A stretch of 64,000 nucleotides of DNA, taken from contig OZ020246.1 in assembly GCA_963971285.1 (NCBI GenBank), positions 20,195,217 through 20,259,216 on the forward strand. The letters are read 5' to 3'. Below the pieces are notes generated by a model. That model made no database searches and was not told where the DNA came from. It saw only the letters and a list, made by a program, of their open reading frames with translations. Below are positions 16,401 through 28,689 of this stretch, in pieces. This stretch comes from Astropecten irregularis (lineage: Eukaryota > Echinodermata > Asteroidea > Paxillosida > Astropectinidae). Position 1 is the stretch's first letter. The number at the start of each line of letters is the position of its first letter. The position numbers and the translations under genes were made by a program.

Positions 16401-19400
16401 CAAGAATGCCGAAATCTTGTCAAAGGAGACAATTTCTAAAGAGCAGTTAGTGAGTTTTGTGTATGAAGCTTATTTCAGTTAGCAGTGTGTTTTACTTATG
16501 CTCCATGACATTTAGATGCTTGTTTTTCATGTTGTCATTTGTTTAAATAATAGCATCTATGCAGGAATAACTTTGAAGGATACAGTGGCAGATCTGGAGG
16601 GGGGTCCAGTTGCGGATCCCGTTCAGCCGCGGACCAATGTTATTATTTATAAAAGTAAAATGGAGAAAAATACAAAATGGACAGTGGGCACCATTTTTTT
16701 TTTCCAACTGCAAATCATCCGCGGAAGGTAACTTGGCTCCCATGGACAAAGTGTTGCAGACTCCGGGACTTGATTTCATTGAAATCGGCACTACATGTAT
16801 TTGATTTTCAACCCCCCTGTTTCCTGAAAGTTAGTTTCGCCCCTGTGGTATTTATAAAATTTTAAACAATGACTACAACTGAATATTTAATGGATAAACA
16901 GAATTTCGATGGAGACTGTTTAAGATGAAATATAGTGTAATTTTTAATATCACTATTGATTGATTTTAATTTTAATTTGGCTGTTTTATTATTTTCAACC
17001 AGGAAATCAGTGTTCAAATGGTGATGTCCCACATCTCAGCGGTCAAGAAGGACATGGTCATCTTGGAAAGAAGTGAATTTTCCTCGCTAAGAGCAGAAAA
17101 TGAGGTTTGTATTGAATTGATCGTCTTTTATTAACCCAAGCCTTGTGGCATCTGGGCCACATCAGGTATTCCTCTGTAAAGAAAATCATCATTTTCACAT
17201 AACAATTCAAAGTTTTTGCATTATTTTTTCACCCAGAAATTGGAACATCAGTTGAAACAGTTAAAGAGACAACTTGAGGTGAGTGTACAGAGTTACGACC
17301 AAGATTTGCAGTGTTGTACACTTACACAAGGTTTACAGTATCACACATTTGCTCATGAAACTGCAACTGAATTAATTTGAAAATTACTTCTTGAAAACCT
17401 GTACCACATAATTTTATTATAATAGTACAGTGAGACGCCACTGAAATGATAACCACTAACATTTAGATATTGGGAGACATTGGGAGACATTGGGAGCTAA
17501 GGATGATGTTCAGTATATATACTGAACATCATCCTTGGCTCCCAATGTTCGTGTACAATGTATACAACGATCCGACGGCACGACATACCATCCGCCATTA
17601 CTGCAGTGTCCCCACGCACCTTCTGTCTGGCAGCAGAAGAATTTACACCAGACAAAATGCGGGCGGGGACACCGCAGTAATGGCAGATGGTACGTCGTGC
17701 CTTTTGATTGGTCTATAGGCCTGCTGAAGAATGTTCACTTCGATGAATGACAACTTCAACGAACATTCTTTGTACATCACAGCGTAATCTCTTTTAAGAC
17801 AAGATTTTCTTTTATCTCTTTGCCTGATTATTATTGCAGGATGATATCACCAATCTCAGCAACAAGGTCTTGTTGGATATCAATCTTGAGAAGGGACGGG
17901 TAAAGGAAGAGGTACGTACGAAGGTCATTCAACTCAGTGATGTCCACAAAAAGATGAATTTACACTTATCTGGATTGTTTCGACATCGTAATGAAACTTG
18001 GAATAGCTCAAACCATCTTATATATTGTATTAGCAAGAAAGTTAGTATTGACAGGATAGCACAGGACCGTCTCATCCAAGTCCAACGGAAATTATATTGG
18101 GGGTGGGTACTGTTCCTCTGTACACAGCCGGATTTTAGGTGGATTCGATTAACCCCTTCCAAACGGGAAGCATCTATATAGCAGTTCACCTCATGGCATG
18201 AGAATATTCATGATTGCTTTGTTATTTTCCATTGAAATACATTGACTAGGGGTACTGTCTGGACCGAGGTTCAATGAGCCTTATATTGTCCAAAATTGTG
18301 CTTATTATGGTAAATTTACCTTGGTTAATCTTGGTTCATCAGATGCTAGGTTTTTCAAGGAAATCAAGATTTAGTGTCTTTTCCAAAGATCGTTCCTCCG
18401 AACGATTTTTGGAACAAACATAAGGACAGTTTCACTTTAGTTGTTTTAGTTATCCCCTTTTACTCAAGGTATGAAGATGTTGCTTGTAGGAACATACCAT
18501 TAACATATTTCCACCTGAAATGCTGTATTTATCCAGAAATTAGTAAAACAAAGACCGAAATCAGTTTTGATCTTGGTGTAAGATCAAAACCATTCTTCTA
18601 CATGTATGATGTTTTATAAGAAAAATTGAGTCGGGTTTTCGCTATTTTCTCATGAGTCAGATATCCGATTGAGCTAAAATTTTCACAGGTTTATTATTTC
18701 ATGTACATGTTTCATCAGACAAAGTATGAGTGCTGTCCTGTGACCTTTACCAATCATGTATTGTACCTTTAAATGGTTCATTTTGATCAATCATGAACAG
18801 GCCAATGCGCACAGGATGCTGATAGAGACAAACAAGAATCTCATTACGACTGAGGTGGCCAACATCATGTCCAAACTTGAGGCCACCAAGAACGACATCT
18901 TCCGTTATTTTGCAGGTATGTGAATGCTGACGTAAGGCTCTGTGATTTGTTTCAAATTTACTCCAGTGAGACCTTTTTAACATGTCTTCCCTAATCGGTG
19001 CTATTTGATATTCTTACGTGTTCAATCACAACCTAAATCAATTACACCTTACACGATAAACTTCAAGGTTACCTTGCCTCTGTTAAGGGTAAACTGAAAC
19101 AGAGAAAGGCCTTCAGATTTAATACTGTAATGGTAATTAATCTAAATGTCTTGGGCTCGAATCTTACGTACTACGGTCAGTTTTACTTTTCATCCTAGAA
19201 TGACTTTAAAAGGGGTGTGTTGTTGTACTCAATGTACTGGCTCGGTTTGTAATTCAGTCGGAGGCATAATAGCCTTCTGAAGACATGCTCACGACCTCAC
19301 ACTGAGTACCACTGTCTTATCTATGGACAGTCAGTCCAGATAATTGACCACAGGGTCTCAAGTGGTCAGCCTGGCCACTGCTCTAGCCACAGATCTTGGA

Positions 19401-19537
19401 CATTATATGAATCTCCAGGTTTTGCTCATGGTGAATTTGATAATGTTCTCCTAATATTTTGTTTTAATTTTCCTGCAGCTACTCTTCTTGGATGCTTGAC
19501 CATAGGCTTAGGATTCTACCGGATTTGGTCCAAATGA
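13412..19537 (+). CDS. CCDC90/MCUR1-family mitochondrial coiled-coil membrane protein
   Basis: Eight exons: 13412-13529, 15344-15460, 16346-16449, 17003-17104, 17237-17278, 17840-17911, 18801-18915 and 19479-19537 (stop 19535-19537). They total 729 nt and 242 residues, near the length of human CCDC90B. All introns are GT-AG and phases match. The start ATGGCG at 13412 is preferred; an in-frame ATG at 13397 would add five residues. The N-terminus ([14 protein letters not shown]) looks like a mitochondrial presequence. The core has [18 protein letters not shown], then [21 protein letters not shown], a coiled coil ([14 protein letters not shown]) and [10 protein letters not shown]. It ends with a membrane helix, [18 protein letters not shown]. 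Vertebrate relatives MCUR1 and CCDC90B sit in the inner mitochondrial membrane; MCUR1 affects the calcium uniporter. Which paralog this represents cannot be told. Confidence 0.9.
13695..14672. repeat. Right arm of the ~1 kb inverted repeat, in CCDC90 intron 1
   Basis: Inverted copy of 11227-12195, starting just after the first CCDC90 exon. The arms are diverged by scattered substitutions and small indels. The 1.5 kb between them contains the first coding exons and common promoter of MTG2 and CCDC90. Confidence 0.85.
14760..14909. repeat. Palindromic MITE, GGGGTCGATTTC family (best copy)
   Basis: Ends GGGGTCGATTTCACCAAAC and GTTTGGTGAAATCGACCCC are perfect inverted repeats. The interior holds ATCGTAACTCAAGTTACGA, itself palindromic. 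Confidence 0.85.
14956..15050. repeat. Near-perfect hairpin
   Basis: Left arm 14956-15000 (ATCGTAACCCTAGGT ... GGTCTGACATGGGGACTGGG) pairs with 15015-15050 (AGGTCCCAGTCCCC ... CTAGGGTTACGAT). The left arm carries a small extra stretch and the loop is about 14 bases. Probably a folded transposon remnant in CCDC90 intron 1. Confidence 0.8.
15959..16217. repeat. Dispersed inverted-end element (GGAA..CACTGATGGCC family), diverged copy
   Basis: Shares CACTGATGGCCA, GCGTTTTGAAAAATGGCT, GCTGCAT..AAGGTGTAT and GAGATTGAAGTTCATCAT with 44123-44373 and with the interrupted copy at about 40399-41105. Lies in CCDC90 intron 2. Confidence 0.65.
17467..17760. repeat. Cluster of palindromes in CCDC90 intron 5
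   Basis: GGATGATGTTCAGTATA / TATACTGAACATCATCC is a perfect palindrome at 17500-17537. ATACCATCCGCCATTACTGC.. (about 17583) pairs with CAGTAATGGCAGATGGTAC (about 17675-17693). The text AAGGATGATG..TATAGC at about 34240 and CTGAACACCATCC at about 51308 is related, so this seems to be a pogo-like element, probably rearranged. Confidence 0.55.
18620..18760. repeat. Dispersed repeat shared with 50420-50564
   Basis: GTCGGGTTTTCGCTATTTTCT, CCGATTGAGCT, TTATTATTTCATGTACATG and TGTGACCTTTACCAATCATG occur in the same order in both places. The preceding 18480-18600 stretch is a partial, reversed copy of the TTAA-flanked MITE family. Confidence 0.7.
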
Positions 19538-22500
19538 TGACGGCTTCCACGTAATCGCAAAAAGATTTCCATCGATGAATGAATATTTATATCCACTCTT
19601 AGTATTCTATCTATTTTATTGTCTTATAAGACATAAATAGGCATATGCATGCATAAATGTATCAATGCATTATGCAATATATTTATATGAGCTGGGTGTT
19701 ATTATGGGTTTCATTTGGTGTCATTAACATGAAAAAGGGCCATTTTCAAATATCCATTTAGCTAAGGTGTGTACAGTGTAACAAGGGTCTTGGGCACAAA
19801 CTTCAGTTGAAAGTTTTATAATCAATTTCACATTTAAAATTCTGTGCTCTGTCAAATTTTCAAATAAGTTTTTTTGGGGGAAAAGTACATTCCGCGTATT
19901 TTCAGGTGTATTTTTTAATAAATTTGGCAATTATGTGCATGAGGAACATAATAGTTCAAGTTTTATATCGTTCTTATTTGTTTTGATGGCTTTTTGTCCT
20001 ATTTCCATTGGGTTGTTTTAAAGGTAGTGTACAGGCCATGATGGATCCAAAACATAATTCCTAGTGTTTTTATATCAAAGCTTACTGATCATGAAGTTTT
20101 GAGAAAAAAACCCAGTATTTCTGTGATGTATTTACTTTTGCAATCTTGTCATATTTACAGTCACAAATCTTCTGAAAGTGTATTGAGCTTGTTACTTTTT
20201 TGCATGTCATTTTAATTGTTCTTTTCTTTGTTTAATATGCCAAGGCATTTCTGCATTGCCATTGCCATTGTCGAAATCTGTGAAAATAAAAAAAGAAATT
20301 AGAGATTTTTAAAAGTCAGTTTGATTCATCACACAGACATTTTGTTGTTTTATTCATTTGGTGATGAAACTCACTTCTAACAATGGTATTTTCTATGTAT
20401 TTTAGGAAAGATTCTAGGTCGAGTTTGTATGAACCGGGGTCATATTATGGATGTTTATGACCTTTTCATGGCACTTCCTTCTCATTTGTAGGGCTGGGGC
20501 GTTTACGTCTTGTGGAAGTTAAGATTTGCTGATGCATGTGGAATGTTTTGACCAGAGTCAGTTTCTATGTATTCCATGGAAAATTAATAAAGCCATTAGA
20601 AACTGTACACAATTTCTAACATGTGGTGCACGGCCACACAACGTGTTTGTGTTACTTACGGATCTTGCATGGGAGATTTGAATCCAAAACGGCCAAAATA
20701 TAGTGGTCGAAAAGACTCAAATATACCCCCAAAGCGGCAAAGATGATCGAACGTCGAGAGGAAAAAAAACATGAAAAGTGTCGGAACTACTTTAAGCTTT
20801 TTGGAAATAAATTTCCCGAACGCTTTGGTATATAAGATTTTTTTATTCCACTGGCATTTTGTGTGAAATATTGCAGCTGCCAGTCATAACTAGGATGTCC
20901 AGTAATATTGCGTGGGGGACACGCTTACAACTTGTATTGAAGTGTTTTAAAGGGGTACGTTGTTATTATAGAGTGGGTGTTGTAACCCCCAGCTGCGGCG
21001 GTTTTCCGCCGGAAGTAATGGATCAGTCCGCCGCCTTATAATGTCCGGTCATCGGTCTGTTCATAATCTACCAGTCTTATTCCTGTGTGACAAAAAACCA
21101 CATCTGACCCCAATTAATGTTTAAGTTTAATTCCGTTCATTTCTTGTCGTCTGACCATGGAACTATACCGTACTATACTATATGAGATGTTGACTATAAA
21201 TAGGCCTAACAATCGTGATTCATGGCAGCGTCATATGACGGTCGGTAATTTTTTTATTCCCCAAGCCTTTAAGCGATCAACCGAGGCTCCCCTACAACTC
21301 AGCCAATTCGTCGCAGGTGCAATCTTTGCAGACTTCGGTGAGTAATGCAATTCGTTGCCAGAAATTGTGGTGAAACTTAACATCGACCACACTGCATGCA
21401 AAACACTGTTCATTCACAGTGCGGGCCTATAGCACCTGCACATCGAGACAAGAATCAGTTACAGTTTTTTATCCACTTAACGAATGGAATACTGACATAG
21501 GCCTAAACTCCAAGTTATGGTAAGTCAACTTCGTATAGGTCCCTAGACCTAATTGCCTTCTAGCTCTTGTGGCTATGAGTTAACATTAAAGTGACTATTA
21601 ACTTCCTCGTGCAAGTAAGCCTGTTTCCGTTTGGAGATCTAATCGCCTGAAACATGGAATGAAATGCTGTATTTAGAATTCGGAAACTGTGGTCAGAAAA
21701 ACCGAAAAGATTCACTATTACTAATGCTAGGTCCCTGGGTGAAGCAAAGTGCTGATAATATCAGATCATAACACCATGGGTATTGATGCATATAGCTATT
21801 AACACTATCATTGGGCTACGGAGGCCGGGAGGGAGTCAAAAAAGTGTGATGTTGAAGAAGGACTGGATTTTCTAGAATGGATTTTTGGAATGTAGGCTCA
21901 GTTATTTCTTTGTTTTCACTAATCCTAAACCTCCTGCATAGGCTTAGTACCTTTACATCAAATATAATTATAAACCGGAGCCCTATAGCCTATTTTACGA
22001 TTTTGACATGATCAGTTATATCCAGTTGTATTTCCGGCATACCACACATGGTTTTTTTTCCTGTGGTCAGTGTTTTATCCTGAATACCACAGTACACCAC
22101 AATATGTGGTTTATGTGGTTTATGATCCAGTCCCCCAGACTGGTAATGTGTAGTAAGCAGCTGGTAAATGTAGAGGGTTAGGGTTAAATGATGACGCAGA
22201 CAATTATTAAATTATGTATAGGTTTATTGAATTATTTACATTACTTAATAAAAATTCAAGTCAAATTGATGAATAATAACAGGCCTGAATGAATAAATAA
22301 ATAACAACATGGCTGGCAATGTCACTTTTTCACTTTGGCTTCCAATTGTAACCAACAAATTGCAACAAAGCCTTGTAGTGATTCAAAAAAAAACATTTTT
22401 GTTCAAATGAAATGGAATGATATATATATATTATGTAGGTCTACTCCAAATGAAACAGCATATATTGCCCCATTTGGACTCAAAAATATTCTCCTAATTA

Positions 22501-22912
22501 GCTGGCACATCTGAAGAAAAAAATCATGGCATTCATGTGCAAGGAAGCAATGGTGGTTTTATCACTTATAGGGTAAGAGTTGCTCCATTAATTAACCTAT
22601 GCCAACAACAGTGATTATACCTTGGCTGACAATGATTTTTTTTTCAAAAAAAAATAGTATCATTTAGTATTTACTGATTTGTATGTGGTTGTGTGAGCAG
22701 TACCTCAAAGAATGTTTTAACATTGAAGCTAATACATGTAGGCCCTATTGTTCAACTCTTTTACAGTGTTGACCCATTTCTGTTTAAATTGTTCTTTATG
22801 TCAGTATGTAGTCCAGCGGAGTGTAACTTCTACAAAATTACCTGTAACGTCTTGGCAGAGAAATTGACCATTGTGTGTTGAACATGATGGCATGCTTGAC
22901 CATGCAGGCTCC
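19538..22912. other. 3' UTR of CCDC90 gene and region upstream of SRCR receptor A
   Basis: No conserved coding sequence was recognised. An open stretch 21157-21337 ends at a good donor (TTCG|GTGAGT) with one leftover base, the right phase to join the first SRCR exon, so it could be an alternative 5' exon. Its peptide is not signal-like and resembles nothing I know. Confidence 0.4.
20285..20290 (+). promoter_or_regulatory. Candidate poly(A) signal of the CCDC90 gene
   Basis: AATAAA 750 bases after the stop codon. Another candidate, AATAAAG, lies at about 20586-20592. Neither can be confirmed without transcripts. Confidence 0.35.
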
Positions 22913-25900
22913 ATGAGGCTGGCTCGTGTAAGCACAGAGGGCAACATGAGGCTGTCTGATGTCATATCCAGCACAGCCATCACTGTCATTGCATTGTCCA
23001 TCTGTAAAGAATTCCAGCTCAGCACAGCTCAGATCTCAAGATGTAGGTGAATTCAATAACAGGTCCGCTTTGGGTAGTATTTTTGTTAAGAACCTGGGGC
23101 TACTTTCATTGAGCTGCTTAATTTCCTTTTAGCACCAAAAACCTTGGTAAATAAAATCGGTATACCAGCCAAAACTCCTTGTGAATGTTATGCTCAGCAA
23201 ACAATGGTCGAATACATGTCAAAAGCTGTAAACTTGATGAAAATTTGGTTGGTACCGGTAATCTTGTTCTATCATGAAAGACTTTTCTTGCTTACGCAAA
23301 TGTTTTGCTCAATGAGATCCTCAGTGGACCTATAGGTAGGAGTGACTAACATTCCTCTTGAAGAAACATGTGTCACAAAAATGACAAGTAGTCTGTCCAT
23401 CAAGTATAACTACATGTATATTAGAGTTCTGGAGAGTCATAGAATGATTAGAAATGCTATTAGCATAGTTTTCTTTTTTATCTTTGTCTAGAAATAGCCT
23501 GAGTGTGTTTAATTGTACACTGACCAGAAAACAAAGTCATGAGATGTGCAGAACCTATGTTGAAGTAACTGAGTAAAACAAGCAGACTAATGCAGAAAGC
23601 GGTGTATTTTTGTTCATAAATGTTCTGTTTGACAGACTGAGGATGGTGGAATCGACGTAGGACTGTGGTTTTTTTTGTCAAGAGCCAGACAGCTCAGCTT
23701 GGAGCTTTGTGATCTCACATGGGCACACCTGTGTTTCACTTGTATCTTCTGCAATCTTCTTTCTATTGTATTTGTTTGCAATTCAATTTGTATTTTAAAA
23801 CAAGAAATGATGGCAATCTTGGAAGACGTTTTTGTCTAATAAATTTATAAGTATCCTATTTTGTAGGGCCTGCATAATTAAAAACAATAACTTCTCCCCG
23901 CTCTCAAATTTTGCAGATGGCTATGTAAGGCTTGAAGGAGGTACTGAGCCCACACAGGGGCGGGTTGAGGTCTTTGAAGGTGGCTCCTGGCAGGCCATCT
24001 GCGGAGATCGCTGGACTCTGAACGAGGCTAAGGTGGTCTGTCGTGAGCTCTCAATGCCCCTGGCAATGGATGCACCCAACGATGGCCAGTTCGGATCGGG
24101 TAGTGGACAAATCTCCAAGTACGACTACGTGTGTGTGGCTGGTGGCAACAAGCTGACGATACTCGATTGCCAGGTGAAACGGTATGGAGGCTGCAGCAAT
24201 AGTACTAAAACTGCCGGAGTGGTTTGCGGAGATTGGACAAATGGTATGTACACGGTATGTCAATTTTCTGACATTTTTTCCTTCTTGAATGCTATGATGG
24301 TTTGTGATACCAAGAAACCTTGTGAATACTATCAGGAAAGCTATATTTGACTTGAATCAAAGCATTCCTCATGCGACCATGTCTTCAAACCCTTTGCATG
24401 CTATGTGAACTTTGTTATAACAGCACTTGACTTACAGGTAGTATCATACTTTGGTTTTTATCAAAGAAATTCAAATTAATGGGCAGAAATATCAAGACAG
24501 TTACATTAACAGTCATCTGTGAAAATTTCATTCCCATACGTTGCCCACTTTTTGAGAAAACAGTGAAAAACAGCCACAATATTTCTTAAGTCTTTTCTCT
24601 TTTATTTTTGATCTTTTAAAAGATCAAAAAGATTTTCGGTCGTTGTTTTACTAATTTCTGGATAAATACACCGTTTCAGGCGGAAACATTTTAACGGTAG
24701 GTTTCTACTAGCACCATCTTCATACCCTGAAAGTTATACGTAAATCTGTGGACATAACTGTTTTGGTCTCTTACCAAAGTATGATACTACCTTTAATTAT
24801 GTGCTATTGAAATGCTATGTATAAACTGCTAACAGTCAAGTTTGGCAAGGGTCAAAGTTATATCAAGATCAAGATGATCTTGCTGGGATTTTTCTTCCAG
24901 AGGAGATGTCAACCTGCCCCCGCCCTCCCAAATCATCCTTGGAAGCGGAAATTACAGTTTCCATGGCAATTGAGTAAATATCACAACCATGGGATATGCT
25001 CAAACTGATTGATTTTCTTTTATTGCACTATGAATCCAGCAAAACAGTTCGATGTTCGTCTAGCTGGTACCCTGAGCGCGCATGAGGGCAGAGTGGAAAT
25101 CTTCTACAACGGCATATGGGGAACTGTCTGCGATGCCAGGACAAGAGCGGATGACCTGTACAGCCACTGGGAGGAATTCTGGGATATGAAGGATGCCCGA
25201 GTCGTCTGTCACCAGCTGGGGTTCGTTGGGGCCAAGGGGATATTTGTATACCCTAGGCCGACTAGAAGCTCGCTGCCGGTCATACTGACCAACCAGCGGT
25301 GCAACGGAACAGAGGCTAATCTTGGCCAGTGCAGAGTGGACTACTTGTATGAGGGCGGGCCATTAAGCTGTACCCGTAGCCAAGACGTATCAGTCACATG
25401 TAATGGTAAGTTTGTGGAGTTTAACGATGTCACTTCAAGAAATTCCATCAGAGGTTATGGTTGAATTATAAATTATTCTAATGGAATTAGGAAGTGAAAT
25501 GATCTCCTACCCCTCAGTGACATGTGGGAAGTTGGAAAAAGATGCTGATGGCCGTCATTTGCCATTTTCTCCTTGTCACCATTAAATTAACCGAAATAAT
25601 AGGGGATCAGTCATTTCAAATAGGGAAAACATGCTTGCTAGTTTTGTATATTCAGGAACTCATTGAGTTTGGCTAGAAAGGTATATCCTATTGGGGTGAA
25701 TAAAGATGCGAAGCTCTTCAGCTAGTAACAGGCTATAGTTTCCGAGAGGCCTATACCAAAGCTAGTCACAAATTTAACGCAACTTGCCCTTACGAGGTTG
25801 TGAAATATCAATGGGAGACTCAACAGCGCAGGCGCAAAACAACACGCGCATGGTCACAATTGCGTGCGCGTGCGCTGTTGACATGAAGACTGATTCTCAA

Positions 25901-28181
25901 ACGTCTCCCATTTTAGGATGTGTATTAAAAGATTTTGGTGAGTACAACTTTTGGAAAAGGCTGGTCAGAAGTTCAGTTGAAGAACTGGCCGAGAAAACAA
26001 AAGTGCAGGCCCTGTGATCAGCATGAAGTCTGCAATTGTACTCGCATCCACAGATCTCAACGTGAGACTCGCAGATGGCGAGGAACCTACCCAGGGCAGG
26101 GTAGAAGTCTTCAACGGGACCTCCTGGCAGTCAGTCTGTGGTTACCAGTGGACTCTGGAGCACGCCCAAGTGGTGTGCCGACAGCTGGCCATGCCGCCTG
26201 CAACAGGGGCCACCCAAGGAGGTCGTTTCGGACCGGGAAGAGGAGGGATGTCGGCCTACGACTTCGCGTGCAAGGGTCACGAACAAGCACTCTTCAAATG
26301 CCGCAAGACGGTGAGGGACTTGAGTTGTAACCATGGAGATGATGCGGGAGTAATTTGCGGCGTCTGGTCACATGGTAAGTCACGGTAGTCATGGTAAGCA
26401 TAACAAATTTGCGATTGTAAAAAAACAAACCAACAAACGGGTGATGATTTCATTGGTTTGCTTCTCCACCTGTGTCCCGACAACAGCGAAACAGTTTGAT
26501 GTTCGTCTGACCGGGACCCTGAACCAGCACGAGGGCCGGGTGGAGATCTTGGTCAACGACACTTGGGGCACCGTCTGCAATTCCGGCAATGTGTTTGACC
26601 GTCGGTACAATCAACACGAGGAGTTCTGGGACATCAAGGATGCCCAGGTGGTCTGCCGTCAACTCGGCTATTTGACGGCAAAGTGGTTCACGCTGGGCAA
26701 GCTGCCGGATAGTATGCTGCGAGCCATCATGACTGATACGCGGTGCAGAGGATCCGAGGCCAACCTAGGCCTTTGTACAGTTAGTTACACTGGGCTGCAT
26801 AAATGCAGGAGTCACCAGGATGTGTCGCTCTCATGCGACACTCGGCTGAAACAAGACAGTGAGTTCCTCTTTCCATGTGAAAATGAAAGCCTTTCTTTTT
26901 ATATCTGTTTGTTGAGATATAAAAGGTACCATAGTTATGTGCAATTTGAAAGATTTTTAGATTCTTGATCAGTGCTCACTGGTGTGGGCCCTGACTTAAT
27001 TAAGAATTAAGGAATATCGGTACAAATTTCTCTCCCGGTAGGATACGATGTGCGTTTGACGCAGGGTTCCTTCCCCAACCAGGGCTACGTGCAAGTCCTC
27101 TACCTCGGCAAGTGGAGGACCGTCTGTGACCGGGATTGGGATTTGAAGGATGCCGAGGTCATCTGCCAGCAGCTTGGTTTCTCGGCCGGCGCATTTGCCC
27201 TGAACGGCACCGACTCCATTAAGGCCTGGGGATCCCTGGCAGGAGAGGACATGTTCTTGAATAGTGTGGACTGCCTGGGGCGCGAGGGCAACCTGGCCGA
27301 CTGCCCAACGGGTTTCACCTTCAGGGATGCCTGCAACAGCAGTCAGCAAGCTGGCCTGGTCTGCCAGAGCAGTAAATACCCCAGCGTCCGTCCAGGTTAG
27401 TTTAAGTCTCAGGAATCGGTGACAGAATGAAAGGTTTTGAAAGTGTGAAGTTCCCAGAGGTCACGTGAATGGAAATCTAGATTTTTTTGGTGATTCCATG
27501 GATTGTACCTTCGAGGAGAGGAATAAAGAAACCTTCTATGGTAGGGACAGTTGTGTAAGTTTAACTTCTCTTTACTTCATAAAGCAGATAGTCCAAACAA
27601 ATTAAACAGATACTAATTTGCTTCTTTAATGTTGTCTTCAATTTCTAGGGGTTGAGAGCAGCAAGATCAGCAAGACTGTCATCCTAGCATTTTCGGTCCC
27701 TCTTGTAATAATTCCCCTGCTTCTCCTGCTGGTCTTGTGTCTGGTCTTGAGACGCAAAAGGAAGACAAGGAAACAGCAGAGAGGTGTCTGTGAAATGTCC
27801 ACCCTGCAGGAAGTCTGCGTGTACGAAGCCAACCTCGAAGACTGCACAACCGGACGCATACGAGACCGCCAGCACGACAACGAATCGGGGATGAGCCGGA
27901 GAGCCCAGCGCCGGGCCCGGCGCAAGACACGACGGCAGGACTACAAGAGGCAAAGGGCTGCCGGACAACAACTGCAGCAGCCACAGCAGCAAGAAGGTCA
28001 CGGCAGAGCCGCAAGGCCCAACCATGACGGTGAAGAGCCCCCTCCAAATGGCAAGGTTTACAGGGGTCCGGTACCTTGTTCCACAGAGGCAAGGGACACG
28101 GTCAGTCTGCTGCCGATGCTTATACAGCAGGGTCGATTCAGACCCAGCAATGAAAGCATCATCAGTGGCACTGAAGTATAA
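22913..28181 (+). CDS. SRCR receptor A: five SRCR domains, one membrane segment, basic tail with PDZ ligand
   Basis: Seven exons: 22913-23003 (signal peptide), 23917-24243, 25040-25405, 26054-26374, 26487-26858, 27042-27395 (SRCR 1-5) and 27649-28181 (membrane segment and tail). They total 2364 nt and 787 residues. Every intron is phase 1 and GT-AG. The N-terminus (MRLSDVISSTAITVIALSI) is hydrophobic and signal-like; an upstream in-frame ATG starts at 22913 and a second at 22946. Each domain has six cysteines. Domains 1 and 3, and 2 and 4, are close relatives. The membrane helix (VILAFSVPLVIIPLLLLLVL) is followed by RRKRKTRK stop-transfer residues, an arginine/glutamine-rich tail of about 130 residues and the C-terminus GTEV. 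SRCR proteins bind microbial or self ligands at the cell surface; the ligand here is unknown. The first exon is the least certain part. Confidence 0.85.
23917..24243 (+). CDS. SRCR receptor A, domain 1
   Basis: Reads (D/Y)GYVRLEGGTEPTQGRVEVF; cysteines occur in AIC, VVC, YVC, LDC, GGC and VVC. Starts after a TTTTGCAG acceptor and ends ACAAATG|GTATGT. Confidence 0.9.
24436..24792. repeat. TTAA-flanked MITE in SRCR A intron 2
   Basis: Full-length copy (357 bp) of the same family, opposite in orientation to 45234-45556. TTAA on the right (24793-24796), mutated to TTAC on the left. Confidence 0.85.
25040..25405 (+). CDS. SRCR receptor A, domain 2, with insertion between first two cysteines
   Basis: Begins AKQFDVRLAGTL. 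The spacing from WGTVC to VVC is longer than usual because of an inserted acidic/aromatic stretch (RADDLYSHWEEFWD). Six cysteines. Confidence 0.9.
25809..25912. repeat. Small MITE, AATGGGAGAC family, inside SRCR A intron 3
   Basis: Begins CAATGGGAGACTCAACAGCG and ends with GTCTCCCATT; GCGCAGGCG..CGCGTGCGC pair inside. A longer copy lies at 51498-51643. Confidence 0.75.
26054..26374 (+). CDS. SRCR receptor A, domain 3
   Basis: Closest to domain 1: EEPTQGRVEVFNGTSWQ, the WTL..AQVVCRQLAMP block and six cysteines. Bounded by CATCCACAG and CATG|GTAAGT. Confidence 0.9.
26487..26858 (+). CDS. SRCR receptor A, domain 4
   Basis: Closest to domain 2: AKQFDVRLTGTLNQHEGRVE, with the same insertion (FDRRYNQHEEFWDIKD) between the first two cysteines. 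Only about 110 bases of intron separate it from domain 3. Confidence 0.9.
27042..27395 (+). CDS. SRCR receptor A, membrane-proximal domain 5
   Basis: RYDVRLTQGSFPNQGYVQV, six cysteines, ending YPSVRPG. It resembles the last SRCR domain of receptor B (PNQGRVEVLY.., ICQQLGFS, YPS..RP) more than its own domains 1-4. Confidence 0.9.
27649..28181 (+). CDS. SRCR receptor A, membrane segment and cytoplasmic tail
   Basis: One exon from an ATTTCTAG acceptor to TAA at 28179-28181. After the helix come RRKRKTRK, tyrosines in VCVYEANLED and KVYRGPVP (a YxxP motif), an arginine-dense block (RRAQRRARRKTRR), a glutamine block and the C-terminal class I PDZ ligand TEV. No ITAM or kinase domain. Confidence 0.88.
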
Positions 28182-28689
28182 AGACGGCTCCATTGGAAAT
28201 TGGATGCCATTTGCTAGTGGGAAAGATGTTTGGGGGCTGTCCTGGCAGCCTGCCAAAACTATATAGAAAAAAAAACACTTCCCTGAATTGTGGCTTAAAG
28301 GTAATCATTATTTTCCTTCTAAGCACTTTAACATTCATGAACCTGAATTCAGAAAGCTTTGTGATGCCTGTTTCAGGCTTTCTGAATCGTCATAGTATTT
28401 TCATCACACGTTCCTTAGAAATTGAGATCATGTATGACTTTTACGATTATTCTCATCCCTACATGCTTTCAAACTTCCCCAAGAAGCAAGATTTGAGTTA
28501 TGAAAACCTTGTTCAGTCTACAAAAAAACGAACAAAACAAAATCAAGCATTCGAGCTTTAGGCTACTGAGCAATATCCAGTGTTGTTTATTACCATTAAA
28601 CAAAGATAATTGTCTATTTGGACACCGCCAACATAGGGTTGGATAGGCATAGCAACCAGTACACTATTCCGGGGGATGGAGGTTTGAAT

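Noticed and set aside
17912-18181. Continuation of CCDC90 exon 6 as [15 protein letters not shown]
   Set aside because: The GTACGT donor at 17912 and the exon at 18801 join in phase and restore the family pattern; the read-through part has no similarity.
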